Origin: Chitinimonas viridis
GTDB taxonomy: Bacteria; Pseudomonadota; Gammaproteobacteria; Burkholderiales; Chitinimonadaceae
Length of the DNA stretch: 64,000 nt
Direction of reading: 5' to 3'
NCBI RefSeq assembly: GCF_030409555.1
Contig: NZ_JAUFPU010000018.1
Coordinates: 607,532-671,531, forward strand
Part shown: piece after piece, positions 35,121-44,082 of the stretch
Position numbering within the stretch: position 1 is the first letter of the stretch
Layout of the letters: each line of letters starts with the position of its first letter
Notes under the pieces: model-generated
Database searches by the model: none
What the model was told of the DNA's origin: nothing
The model's input: only the letters and a program-made list of their open reading frames with translations
Program-made: the position numbers and the translations under genes

Positions 35121-36736
35121 GCCAGCTGACCGGTTTTACCCCCTGGCCCGAGCAGGACGCGCAGCGCTACCGCGAGCTGGGCTACTGGGCCGGCGAAACA
35201 CTGGGCGCCATGCTGCAGCGCAAGGCCGGCGAACACCCCGACCGTATCGCCATCGTCTGCGGCAAACGGCGATGGTCCTATGCCGAGCTCGATGCGAAAG
35301 CAGACCAATTGGCCGCAGGCTTCGCCCGCCTGGGCATAGGCGCGCAGGATCGCGTCGTGGTGCAACTACCCAATGTGGCCGAGTTCTTCTCGGTCTGCTT
35401 TGGCCTGTTCCGCCTGGGCGCCCTGCCCGTCTTCGCCCTGCCGGCGCACCGCCGGGCAGAGGTCAGTCACTTCTGCCGCTTTGCCGATGCCAAGGCCTAT
35501 GTCATCGCCGACCTGGACGGTGGCTTTGACTACCGGACGCTGGCGCGGGAAGTACAGGCTGAAGTCCCGGCCCTGCGCCATGTGGTGGTGGCTGGCGAGG
35601 CCGCCGAGTTCACTGCGCTGGCCGACCTGCACGACACACCCATCGAGTTAGCCGGTCCATCGGCCGGCGAGGTGGCCTTCCTGCAGCTGTCTGGCGGCAG
35701 CACGGGCCTGCCCAAGCTGATCCCGCGCACCCATGACGACTACCTCTACAGCGTACGCGCCAGCGCAGATATCTGCGGGCTGGACCAAGATGCCGTCTAC
35801 CTGTGCGCCTTGCCGGTGGCCCACAATTTCCCGCTCAGCTCACCGGGCACCCTGGGCGTGCTGCATGCAGGCGGGCGCATCGTGCTGGCGCGCCGCCCCA
35901 GCCCTGACGAGGTGTTCCCCTTGATCGGGACGGAAGGCGTGACGATCACCGCGCTGGTGCCGCCGCTGGCCATGGTGTGGCTGGAATCGGCCCGGCAGCG
36001 CCGACCGGAACTGAAGACACTGAAGCTGCTGCAGGTAGGTGGCGCCAAGTTCGGCGCTGAGGTGGCGTGCCGTGTACTGCCGGAACTGGGCTGCCGCCTG
36101 CAGCAGGTCTTTGGCATGGCCGAGGGGCTGGTCAACTACACCCGTCCTGAGGACAGCGACGAACTGTTGCACCATACCCAGGGCCGCGCCATCTCGCCGC
36201 ACGACGAAGTTCGCGTGGTGGACGACGAGGATCGCGACCTGCCCGATGGTGAACTGGGCCATCTGCTGACCCGTGGCCCCTACACCATACGCGGCTACTA
36301 CCTTGCCGATGAACACAACGCACGCGCCTTCACCGCCGACGGCTACTACCGCACCGGCGACCTGGTGCGCCGGCTACCCAGCGGGCACCTGACAGTAGAG
36401 GGCCGCGCCAAGGATCAGATCAACCGTGGCGGCGACAAGGTCGCTGCAGAAGAGGTGGAGAACCATTTGCTGGCCCACCCAGCCGTGCACGATGCCGCCC
36501 TGGTCGCCATGCCGGACGCCTACCTGGGTGAGCGCAGCTGCGCCTTTATCGTCACGCGCGGCGCCCCCTTGCGCCCTGTCGAACTGATGCGCTTTCTGCG
36601 CGAGCGCGGTGTTGCCCAGTACAAGATACCCGACCGCATCGAATTCGTGACCGAGTTTCCCAAGACCGGTGTGGGCAAGGTCAACAAGCGGGCACTGCGT
36701 GAGCGGATTGCCGAGCTGATCGCGGCCGCCGACTGA
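35117..36736 (+). CDS. entE: 2,3-dihydroxybenzoate-AMP ligase
   Basis: EntE adenylates 2,3-dihydroxybenzoate and loads it onto the aryl carrier domain of EntB. The 539-residue stand-alone adenylation enzyme shows the P-loop [17 protein letters not shown] and the aryl-acid-type core [14 protein letters not shown]. The A5 region is [24 protein letters not shown] and the catalytic Lys near the C-terminus in [11 protein letters not shown] complete it. The Asn in AHNFP is the residue that contacts the catechol in EntE/DhbE. The ATG at 35117 overlaps the entC stop. Confidence 0.93.
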   Translation: MSQLTGFTPWPEQDAQRYRELGYWAGETLGAMLQRKAGEHPDRIAIVCGKRRWSYAELDAKADQLAAGFARLGIGAQDRVVVQLPNVAEFFSVCFGLFRLGALPVFALPAHRRAEVSHFCRFADAKAYVIADLDGGFDYRTLAREVQAEVPALRHVVVAGEAAEFTALADLHDTPIELAGPSAGEVAFLQLSGGSTGLPKLIPRTHDDYLYSVRASADICGLDQDAVYLCALPVAHNFPLSSPGTLGVLHAGGRIVLARRPSPDEVFPLIGTEGVTITALVPPLAMVWLESARQRRPELKTLKLLQVGGAKFGAEVACRVLPELGCRLQQVFGMAEGLVNYTRPEDSDELLHHTQGRAISPHDEVRVVDDEDRDLPDGELGHLLTRGPYTIRGYYLADEHNARAFTADGYYRTGDLVRRLPSGHLTVEGRAKDQINRGGDKVAAEEVENHLLAHPAVHDAALVAMPDAYLGERSCAFIVTRGAPLRPVELMRFLRERGVAQYKIPDRIEFVTEFPKTGVGKVNKRALRERIAELIAAAD

Positions 36737-36836
36737 GCCACAGCCTGTACCGCATACCGCAATGCCCAGGGTAAACCTGGGCAGCGGGCAGGCACCTGCT
36801 CCTCTTTTTCCATTTCGATCGCCTGGCTTACACAAT

Positions 36837-37706
36837 ATGACCATACCCCGCATCGCCACCTATCCCATGCCCACCACCCTGCCCGAAAACCGGGTGGACT
36901 GGCTGCCGGAGCCCAACCGAGCCGTGCTGCTGATCCACGACATGCAGCAGTATTTCCTCGATTTCTACGACCAAACGGCGGCGCCCATCCCCTCGCTGAT
37001 CGCCCATATCCAGGCACTGCGCCAGGCCTGCGACGCAGTGGGCATACCGGTGGTGTACACCGCCCAACCGGGTGAGCAATCGCCGGAGGAGCGGGGTTTG
37101 CTGACCGAGTGGTGGGGGCCGGGCATTACCGCGCAGCCGCAACTTGCGCCTGTGGTGGCTGCCCTGGCACCGCGCGAGCAGGATGTGGTGCTGACCAAGT
37201 GGCGATACAGCGCCTTTGCCCGCAGCGATCTCGAACAGCGCATGCGCGCCCAAGGCCGCGACCAGCTGATCATCTGCGGCATCTACGCCCATATCGGCTG
37301 CCAGGTGACGGCGGCGGATGCCTTTATGCGCGACATCCGCCCCATCTATGTGGGCGATGCGGTTGCCGATTTCTCGGCCGAGGAGCATGCCGGCGCGCTG
37401 GCCTATGTCTCGCGGCGCTGTGGTGCCGTACGCAGCACCCAGGACGTGCTGGCAGCGCTGCGCCCCCAGGGCAAGCTGCCGGCCGACCAGGCAGCGCTGC
37501 TGGCCGAGGTGGCCAGGATGCTGCAGATGCAGCCGTCGGATCTGTATGCCGACGACAACCTGATCCACGCCGGGCTCGATTCCATCCGCCTGATGAGCCT
37601 GGTGGAAGGCTGGCGGGCAGCAGGTGCCGAGGTCGGCTTTGCCGAAATGGCCGAGCAGCCCACCATCGCGCAGTGGTGGGCCTTGCTCAGCCGGCAGGGC
37701 AGCTAG
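36837..37706 (+). CDS. entB: Isochorismatase with C-terminal aryl carrier protein
   Basis: This bifunctional 289-residue protein has two parts. The N-terminal isochorismatase (about 1-205) shows RAVLLIHDMQQYFLDFY, WGPGI, KWRYSAF and YAHIGCQVTAADAF. The C-terminal aryl carrier protein (about 212-285) carries the phosphopantetheine Ser in LIHAGLDSIRLMS. It makes 2,3-dihydro-2,3-dihydroxybenzoate and then carries the activated DHB to the NRPS. The start MTIPRIATYPMP matches the family. The gap of 100 bases after entE holds no visible promoter. Confidence 0.93.
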   Translation: MTIPRIATYPMPTTLPENRVDWLPEPNRAVLLIHDMQQYFLDFYDQTAAPIPSLIAHIQALRQACDAVGIPVVYTAQPGEQSPEERGLLTEWWGPGITAQPQLAPVVAALAPREQDVVLTKWRYSAFARSDLEQRMRAQGRDQLIICGIYAHIGCQVTAADAFMRDIRPIYVGDAVADFSAEEHAGALAYVSRRCGAVRSTQDVLAALRPQGKLPADQAALLAEVARMLQMQPSDLYADDNLIHAGLDSIRLMSLVEGWRAAGAEVGFAEMAEQPTIAQWWALLSRQGS

Positions 37707-37708
37707 CC

Positions 37709-38479
37709 ATGGAGTTCGCGGGCAGGATTGCCTTGGTGACCGGCGCGGCGCAGGGCATAGGGCTGGCGGTAGCAACCATGCTGGCAAGCCGCGGCGCACG
37801 CGTGGCTGTGCTGGATAGACAGGCCGATCGCATCGCCACCGTGGCGGCCACCCTGCCCGGACAGGGCCATCTGGCCCTGGCCGTGGATCTGACCGAGGCC
37901 GCCGCCATCGATGCTGCCGTGGCACAAACCGAGCGCGAGCTGGGCGAGATCGATCTGCTCGCCAGCGTGGCCGGTGTACTGCATCTGGCCAGCACCCAGG
38001 CCACCACCGACGCGCAATGGCAGCAGACCTTCAGCGTCAACACCACCGCGGTGTTCCAGCTCTGCCGGGCGGTGGCGGGGCGTATGCAAGCGCGCCGCCG
38101 TGGTGCCATCGTGGTGGTCGGCTCCAATGCGGCCAGCACACCGCGCTTGAACATGGCCGCCTATGCCGCCTCCAAGGCCGCCACTGCACAACTGCTGCGC
38201 TGCCTGGCGCTGGAGCTGGCGCCACACGGCATACGCTGCAACATCGTGTCGCCCGGCTCCACCGAGACCGATATGCAGCGCCAGCTGTGGACCCGCCCTG
38301 ACAGCGTGCAATCCATCATCGCCGGCTCGGCCGAAGGCTACAGGCTGGGCATACCCCTGGGGCGCATCGCCCAGCCCGAGGATATTGCCGAAGCGGTCTG
38401 CTATCTGGCATCGGATCGTGCCCGCCACATCACGCTGCACGACCTGCGGGTAGATGGCGGTGCGACACTGGACGCTTGA
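37709..38479 (+). CDS. entA: 2,3-dihydro-2,3-dihydroxybenzoate dehydrogenase
   Basis: This short-chain dehydrogenase of 256 residues oxidises the EntB product to 2,3-dihydroxybenzoate with NAD. Visible features are the nucleotide-binding VTGAAQGIGLAVA, NTTAVFQL, a catalytic Ser region VVGSNAASTPR, Y-x-x-x-K in AAYAASKAAT and a C-terminal DGGATLDA. It starts two bases after the entB stop and ends the entCEBA operon. Confidence 0.92.
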   Translation: MEFAGRIALVTGAAQGIGLAVATMLASRGARVAVLDRQADRIATVAATLPGQGHLALAVDLTEAAAIDAAVAQTERELGEIDLLASVAGVLHLASTQATTDAQWQQTFSVNTTAVFQLCRAVAGRMQARRRGAIVVVGSNAASTPRLNMAAYAASKAATAQLLRCLALELAPHGIRCNIVSPGSTETDMQRQLWTRPDSVQSIIAGSAEGYRLGIPLGRIAQPEDIAEAVCYLASDRARHITLHDLRVDGGATLDA

Positions 38480-38526
38480 GGGCCTGATATTGGAATTGCA
38501 GGCGGAGAAATCAACGGTCTCGGGGA

Positions 38527-38545
38527 GCTAGCCCTAAGGGCTAGC
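38527..38545. terminator. Hairpin between converging entA and entD
   Basis: GCTAGCCC (38527-38534) and GGGCTAGC (38538-38545) form a perfect stem with loop TAA. There is no T-tract, but the position between two converging genes suits a bidirectional stop. Confidence 0.45.
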
Positions 38546-38547
38546 CC

Positions 38548-39243
38548 TCATGGCGGGCTCAGATCCAGCGCCAGGGCGGCGCTGACGCCTGCCATGCCCA
38601 GGTCGAGGCGCTTGAGCTGCATGGTGCGGGCTGGCTGGATATGCCAGTGCAGCAGGTAGTCCGGTGTAGCTTGCGGCAGCACCGTGACGCTGGCCAGGTG
38701 GTCGGCCACGCCTACCCCCCAGGCCTTGAGCAGAGCCTCCTTGCCGCTCCAGACATCGAAGAATGCCGCCACCTCCTCTCCCCTTTGGCAGTGGGCCTGT
38801 TCCATCGGGGTATAGGCCTCTGCCAGCAAGGTCAGCGGGTGCCGGGTATCGTGCGCTTCCACGTCCACGCCTACCGGGTGAGTCTCTGAAATCGCGATCA
38901 GGGCATGTTGCCCCGCGTGGCTGACGTTGAACTGCGGGCCCCCAGCCTGCAGCACCGGTTTGCCGTGCGCGCCGGGCTGTATCTGCAATGCGCCGGCGGA
39001 TTGACCCAGGTGCGCGCCCAGTAACTGCCGCAGGGTCGCGCGGGTGATGGCATAGCGCAGGCGATCAGCAGGCTGCCGATAGCGCAGGCAGGCCGCCTGC
39101 TCGGCCTCGCTCAGTTCGGCCCATACGGCGGACGGGAGCGGGGCAGCCAGATCCAGCAGCAGGTGCCAGACCGCCACCCCGCTGAAATCCAGCGGACGGA
39201 TATCCAGTTGCCGACACCGTACCCTCGCGCCATCCCAACTCAC
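38548..39243 (-). CDS. entD: EntD/Sfp-type 4'-phosphopantetheinyl transferase
   Basis: The enzyme transfers phosphopantetheine to the carrier domains of EntB and the NRPS. The 231-residue protein has the superfamily motifs GVDVEAHDTRH and FFDVWSGKEALLKAWG, plus the upstream substrate motif KPVLQAGGPQFNVSHAG. Start is GTG at 39243 with AGGAGG six bases upstream; no nearby ATG is in frame. A MITE begins about 40 bases upstream of the start, so its promoter may lie in or beyond that element. It is convergent to entA. Confidence 0.9.
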   Translation of the reverse strand: MSWDGARVRCRQLDIRPLDFSGVAVWHLLLDLAAPLPSAVWAELSEAEQAACLRYRQPADRLRYAITRATLRQLLGAHLGQSAGALQIQPGAHGKPVLQAGGPQFNVSHAGQHALIAISETHPVGVDVEAHDTRHPLTLLAEAYTPMEQAHCQRGEEVAAFFDVWSGKEALLKAWGVGVADHLASVTVLPQATPDYLLHWHIQPARTMQLKRLDLGMAGVSAALALDLSPP

Positions 39244-39285
39244 TCACGCCCTCCTGTTCAGGCTGATCCGGCCACCACAGCCTTA

Positions 39286-39551
39286 GAGCCTGTTCAATGT
39301 CTTTTCGCCGCGTCGCTGATCTGGAAAATGGCCAGGCACAAGGCGTGGTGCGCAGGCAATAACAAGTTATTGCCAAGCGCCACAACGCAGTGAATGGCCG
39401 TTTTCCAGATCAGCCCTTCGGGTTCGCAGCCTTGCCGGCGAATGGCGGCGTTGCAAGCCGCTGACGGTACCCGTACCGCTGCGCGGCTTGCGCCTTGCCC
39501 TTCATCCGGCAAGGTTGCTAACGAAGCGGCGAAAAGACTTTGAACAGGCTC
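39286..39551. mobile_element. 266-bp MITE with IS5/IS1031-type ends
   Basis: Terminal inverted repeats GAGCCTGTTCAATGTCTTTT (39286 onward) and the reverse complement ending at 39551 match with one mismatch over about 26 bases. TTA direct repeats flank both sides (39283-39285 and 39552-39554). The inside is a nest of smaller inverted repeats (GATCTGGAAAATGGCC with its partner near 39400; GGCAATAACAAGTTATTGCC) and has no gene. A 3-bp TNA duplication and GAG ends fit mobilisation by an IS5-family (IS1031 group) transposase. Confidence 0.78.
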
Positions 39552-42500
39552 TTAGCCCCAGGCTGACGCCAGCGGCGTAATCGTGCGACCAAGCCATGTG
39601 TCAGCAGATAGGCCAGCGGCACAAAGAATATCGCCAGCAAGGTCGCCGTCACCACCCCGCCCAGCACGCCGGTGCCGACCGCATGCTGGCTGGCCGAGCC
39701 CGGCCCTGTGGCCAGCACCAAGGGCACGACGCCCGCGCCAAAGGCCAGCGAGGTCATCAGGATAGGCCGCAGGCGCAGGCTGGCACCCTGTAGCACACCA
39801 TCCAGTGCGCTAGCGCCATTGCGTACGGCAGCCTCGGCGAACTCGATGATCAGGATGGCATTCTTGGCGGACAAGCCTACCGTGGTCAACAGCCCCACCT
39901 GGAAATAGATGTCGCTGGGCAGGCCTCGGATGCTGACAGCGAGCATGGCCCCGACCACCCCCAGTGGTATCACCATCAGCACCGCCACCGGTACCGACCA
40001 GCTCTCATACAGTGCCGCAAGGCACAGGAAGACGAATAGGATGGAGGCGGCATACAGCATGGGGGCCTGGCCGCTGGACAGCTTGTCCTGGTAGGAGAGG
40101 CCGCTCCACTCATAGCTGGTGCCGGGCAGGCGTGCCGCCAGTTGCTCTATGGCCGCCATGGCATCGCCGGAGCTGACGCCGGGCGCGGCGGAGCCGAATA
40201 CCTGGGTCGCCATCATGCCGTTGTAGCGGCGCAGCTGCGCCGGGCCTTCCTCCCAGCGGGTCTGGGCGAAGGCGCTGAATGGCGTCATCTGGCCGCCGCC
40301 ACCGCGTACCGCCCACAGCCCGATATCCTCGGGGCGCGAGCGGTACGGTGCATCTGCCTGCACCATGACCTTCTTGACCCGCCCCTGGTGGATGAAGTCA
40401 TTGACGTAGCTACCGCCCCAGGCCGTGCCCAGGGTGCTGTTCACATCCGCGAGATCCAGGCCCAGCACGGCGGCCTTGACCTGGTCCACCTCCACCCGCA
40501 GTTGCGGCATGCTGTCGTTACCGTTGGCCCGCACCGCCATCAGACGCGGGTCGCGCTGGGCTTCGGCAACCAGTTGCTCCCTGGCCAATGCCAGGCTGGA
40601 CTGCCCCTGTCCGCTGATGTCCTGCAACCAGAAATCAAAGCCATTGGTCTGGCCCAGGCCTTCGATGGGGGGCAGCACCATGCTGAAGACCTCGGCATCG
40701 CGCAGCTGGCTCAAGGCCTGGTTGGCGCGCTCGGCAATGGCCAGCGCGCTGTTCTCCTCGCCCTTGCGCTGTGACCAGTCCTTGAGCGAGATAAAGGCCA
40801 TGCCGGCATTCTGCCCGGGGCCACCGAAGCTGAAGCCAGCCAGGGTGTAGATGGCATCGATATTGGCTTTTTCCGCCTCCAGGAAATGCCGCTCCACCGC
40901 CTCTACCACCTTGGCCGTGCGGGGATAGGTGGCGCCGCCGGGCAGGGTGAACTGCACCATGACCGTGCCCTGGTCATCGTCAGGTATGAAGGCCGTGGGC
41001 AGGCGGTAATGCAAGACCCCCATCAGCCCCACTATGGCCAGGTAGACCAGGCCGTAGCGCACCGGCCGTGCCAGCAGGGCAGCCAGCCAGCCGCCATAGC
41101 GCCGTTGGGCGGCATCGAAGCCGCGGTTGAAGCGCCCCAGCAAGCCGCCCTGCCGCATGGTGTGGCCAGGCTTGAGGAAGGTGGCGCACAGCGCTGGCGT
41201 AATGCAGACCGCCACCAGCACCGACAGCGCCATGGCCGCCACGATGGTGACCGAGAACTGGCGGTAGATCACACCGACCGATCCGCCGAAGAAGGCCATG
41301 GGCAGAAAAACCGCCCCCAGCACCATGGCGATACCGACCAGGGCGCCAGTGATCTCCCGCATGGAGGCCAGGGTGGCCGCCCGCGCGTCAAGGCCACGCT
41401 CCAACATGATGCGCTCGACGTTCTCGACCACCACGATGGCATCGTCCACCAGCAGGCCGATGGCCAGTACCATGGCGAACAGGGTCAGGGTGTTGATGGC
41501 GTACCCCGCCACGGCCAGCACGCCAAAGGTCCCCAGCAGCACGATGGGCACGGTGATGGCGGGAATCAGCGTGGCACGCCAGTTCTGCAGGAAGAGATAC
41601 ATCACCAGCACGACCAGCACCACGGCCTCCAGCAATGTCTTGCAGACTTCCCGGATGGAGAGCTTGACGAAGCGCGAGGTATCTTCGGGGAAGGACACTT
41701 CCATGCCCGGCGGGAAAGCCTTGCGCAGTTCGGCGACCTTGTCCTTGATCGCCTGGGCGGTGACCAGGGCATTGGCGTCCGGTGCCAGCATGAAGGCCAG
41801 CCCGGAGGCCGGGTAGCCGTTCAGCCGCGAGGTGCTGCCATAGTCCTCACTGCCCAGCTCAACCCGGGCAACATCGCCCAGCCGCACCACCGCACCATAG
41901 GGGCTGGTCTTGATGACGATGTGACGGAACTGCTCGGGCGTCTTCAGCCGCGACAGCGCCGTCACCGTTGCGTTGAGCTGCTGGGTATCGGCCGAGGGCC
42001 GCGCACCCATCTCGCCCACCGAGACTTCGGTATTCTGCTTGGCGATGGCGTTAGTCACATCCAGGGGCATCAGGCCATGGCTGCGCAGCTTGTGCGGGTC
42101 CAGCCAGATACGCATGGCATGGGGCGCGCCGAAATTCTGCACCCTGCCCACCCCTTCCACCCGGCTTAGCGGGTCTTGCAGCGTGCTGGCCAGCCAGTCC
42201 GAGATATCGGTGTCGCTGCGCTGGCGCGTGGTGTCGTAGAACGCCGCAATCATCAGAAAACCGCTCTGCAGCTTGGTGACGGTCAGTCCGTTCTGCTGTA
42301 CCGGCCCTGGTAGCCGGCTGGCCACCTGGCTGGCCTTGTTCTGCACCTGTACCTGGGCGACGTCGGGATCGGTACCCTGCTTGAACGTCAGCATGATTTC
42401 GGCGCGCCCGGCGCCGCTGCTGTTCGAGCTGAAGTACATCAGGTTGTCGAGCCCCTTCAGCTCCTGCTCCAGTACCTGGGTGACGCTGTTTTCCACTACC

Positions 42501-42667
42501 TGAGCCGAGGCGCCGGGATAGCTGGCACTGATCATCACCGACGGCGGGGCGATGTCGGGATACTGCGAGATGGACAGACGGCTGACCGCCACGGCGCCGG
42601 CCAGCATGGTCATGATCGCCAGCACCCAGGCAAACACCGGGCGCTCGATGAAGAAGCGTGCCAGCAT
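39518..42667 (-). CDS. RND-type efflux pump inner-membrane subunit (AcrB/MexF-like)
   Basis: This 1049-residue HAE1-family proton-driven exporter has an N-terminal helix (FFIERPVFAWVLAIM), two large periplasmic loops and 12 predicted membrane helices. The fourth helix carries the paired Asp residues of the proton relay (GLLVDDAIVVVENVERIM). It forms a tripartite pump with the adaptor gene four bases upstream; no TolC-like outer-membrane gene is in the window. Its place within the siderophore locus and behind a Fur-type site suggests siderophore export, a known role for some RND pumps. The last ten or so codons, ending SLFKVFSPLR, come from the inserted MITE. Confidence 0.9.
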   Translation of the reverse strand: MLARFFIERPVFAWVLAIMTMLAGAVAVSRLSISQYPDIAPPSVMISASYPGASAQVVENSVTQVLEQELKGLDNLMYFSSNSSGAGRAEIMLTFKQGTDPDVAQVQVQNKASQVASRLPGPVQQNGLTVTKLQSGFLMIAAFYDTTRQRSDTDISDWLASTLQDPLSRVEGVGRVQNFGAPHAMRIWLDPHKLRSHGLMPLDVTNAIAKQNTEVSVGEMGARPSADTQQLNATVTALSRLKTPEQFRHIVIKTSPYGAVVRLGDVARVELGSEDYGSTSRLNGYPASGLAFMLAPDANALVTAQAIKDKVAELRKAFPPGMEVSFPEDTSRFVKLSIREVCKTLLEAVVLVVLVMYLFLQNWRATLIPAITVPIVLLGTFGVLAVAGYAINTLTLFAMVLAIGLLVDDAIVVVENVERIMLERGLDARAATLASMREITGALVGIAMVLGAVFLPMAFFGGSVGVIYRQFSVTIVAAMALSVLVAVCITPALCATFLKPGHTMRQGGLLGRFNRGFDAAQRRYGGWLAALLARPVRYGLVYLAIVGLMGVLHYRLPTAFIPDDDQGTVMVQFTLPGGATYPRTAKVVEAVERHFLEAEKANIDAIYTLAGFSFGGPGQNAGMAFISLKDWSQRKGEENSALAIAERANQALSQLRDAEVFSMVLPPIEGLGQTNGFDFWLQDISGQGQSSLALAREQLVAEAQRDPRLMAVRANGNDSMPQLRVEVDQVKAAVLGLDLADVNSTLGTAWGGSYVNDFIHQGRVKKVMVQADAPYRSRPEDIGLWAVRGGGGQMTPFSAFAQTRWEEGPAQLRRYNGMMATQVFGSAAPGVSSGDAMAAIEQLAARLPGTSYEWSGLSYQDKLSSGQAPMLYAASILFVFLCLAALYESWSVPVAVLMVIPLGVVGAMLAVSIRGLPSDIYFQVGLLTTVGLSAKNAILIIEFAEAAVRNGASALDGVLQGASLRLRPILMTSLAFGAGVVPLVLATGPGSASQHAVGTGVLGGVVTATLLAIFFVPLAYLLTHGLVARLRRWRQPGAKSLFKVFSPLR

Positions 42668-42670
42668 GGA

Positions 42671-43837
42671 TCAGCCCCCCTTTCCGCGTCCGGGCGCGGG
42701 TGCGTCGGCACCTGCCACGGCCTGCACCGCCTCGACCGGCTGCCCCGGCCGCACCCGCTGCAAACCGTCGACGATCAGCCGATCGCCGCTGCGCAAGCCG
42801 GCGGTGACCACCCAGTAGTTGCCCAGGCTGCCCTGCACGGCCAGTTGCCGCGCTTCGGCCTGGTTGCGGGCATTGACCACCAGCGCCGTGGGCTCGCCCC
42901 TGGCGCTGTAGGCCACGCCTTGCTGTGGCACCAGGAAAACCCGCCGTTGTACCGCCTGTTCGACTTCTGCCCGCACATACATGCCAGGCAGCAGCAGGCC
43001 CTCAGGGTTGGGGAATTCTGCCCGCAGCGTCACCGCACCGGTTGCCGGGTCCACCCCCACCTCGGCGAACTTCAGCACACCCGCGTGCTGGTAGCGCTGG
43101 CCATCTTCCAGCCGCAGCGTGACCTTGGCACCCGCGGTGCGCAGCCCGCCCTGTGGAAAGGTGCGCTTGAGACTGAGCAGCGCCTGGCTGGACTGGACGA
43201 TATCGACATAGATGGGATCAAGCTGCTGTATGGTCGCCATCGCCCCACCTTGCCCAGCAGAGACCAGCGCGCCCTCGGTCACCTCGGAGCGGCCTATGCG
43301 GCCGCTGATCGGTGCAGTAATCCGGGTCCGGTCCAGCTCCACCTGGGTGGCCTTGGTGCTGGCACGGCGCGCTGCAGCGGCCGCTGCACCCTGCTGGTAG
43401 GCCGACTTCATGTCGTCCAGCGCCTGGGGGCTGATGAAATTGAGCTTGCTCAGCTCGTCATAGCGACGCACCTTGCCTTGCAGGCTGGCCAGGTTGGCCT
43501 CGGCATCGGCCAGATTGGCCTGTGCCTGGTCGTGCGCCGCCTGGTAGCTGCCCGAGTCGATCTGGTACAGCACCTGGCCGGCGCGGACCAGGGCCCCCTC
43601 CTCGAACAGCCTGCGCTGCACGATGCCCGACACCTGCGGCCGGACTTCTGACACACGATACGCCGCCGTGCGCCCAGCCAACTCGGTCAGCACCGGTGCG
43701 TCCTGCGCCGCCAGGGTCAGGACGCCGACCTTGGGTGCCATGGTGGGCGGGCCTTCGGCCGCTGGGTCGCCTGCGGGGGCCTTGCTACAGCCCAGCAGAC
43801 CAAGCGGCAGCAACAGAGCAAGACTTTTCTTCAGCAT
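42671..43837 (-). CDS. RND efflux adaptor lipoprotein (AcrA/MexE-like)
   Basis: The periplasmic adaptor of 388 residues has a lipobox LLPLGLLGC (C17). The lipoyl/barrel halves (VSGIVQRRLFEEGALVRAGQVL and APISGRIGRSEVTEGALV) flank a helical hairpin (about 95-170). A beta-barrel and C-terminal domain ending in a Gly/Pro/Arg-rich tail complete it. It links the inner-membrane pump to a TolC-type channel encoded elsewhere. It starts about 245 bases from fepB in divergent orientation, with a near-perfect Fur box between them. Confidence 0.9.
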   Translation of the reverse strand: MLKKSLALLLPLGLLGCSKAPAGDPAAEGPPTMAPKVGVLTLAAQDAPVLTELAGRTAAYRVSEVRPQVSGIVQRRLFEEGALVRAGQVLYQIDSGSYQAAHDQAQANLADAEANLASLQGKVRRYDELSKLNFISPQALDDMKSAYQQGAAAAAARRASTKATQVELDRTRITAPISGRIGRSEVTEGALVSAGQGGAMATIQQLDPIYVDIVQSSQALLSLKRTFPQGGLRTAGAKVTLRLEDGQRYQHAGVLKFAEVGVDPATGAVTLRAEFPNPEGLLLPGMYVRAEVEQAVQRRVFLVPQQGVAYSARGEPTALVVNARNQAEARQLAVQGSLGNYWVVTAGLRSGDRLIVDGLQRVRPGQPVEAVQAVAGADAPAPGRGKGG

Positions 43838-43986
43838 GGTCGATAGCCTCCCGTCAGCAGCCCGCGCTTGCGCTGGCTACTGTGGGCAGGCGACTCCTTG
43901 TTAACAGTGGGGAATTAACCTAGAAAAACCGGCCGGGCTTCTACCCTGGCCCTGTACGCAGCAGTAATTCTCATTGCCAGGATTTT

Positions 43987-44005
43987 AATGATAATACTTA
44001 TCATT
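43987..44005. promoter_or_regulatory. Fur box between the RND operon and fepB
   Basis: AATGATAATACTTATCATT is a palindrome with 8-bp arms around TAC and is very close to the Fur consensus. It is the strongest of the four sites and can control both divergent promoters. Confidence 0.85.
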
Positions 44006-44082
44006 CGTAATAGAATTGCGCATGCAGGCCGCACCTGTCAATGGCTGGCGCAGGCCCCCTTCCCCCCAATATCCTGGAAAAC

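Noticed and set aside
40142-42169. Long plus-strand open frames opposite the RND pump
   Set aside because: Rich in His/Gln/Gly and without family features; they are antisense shadows of a high-GC gene.
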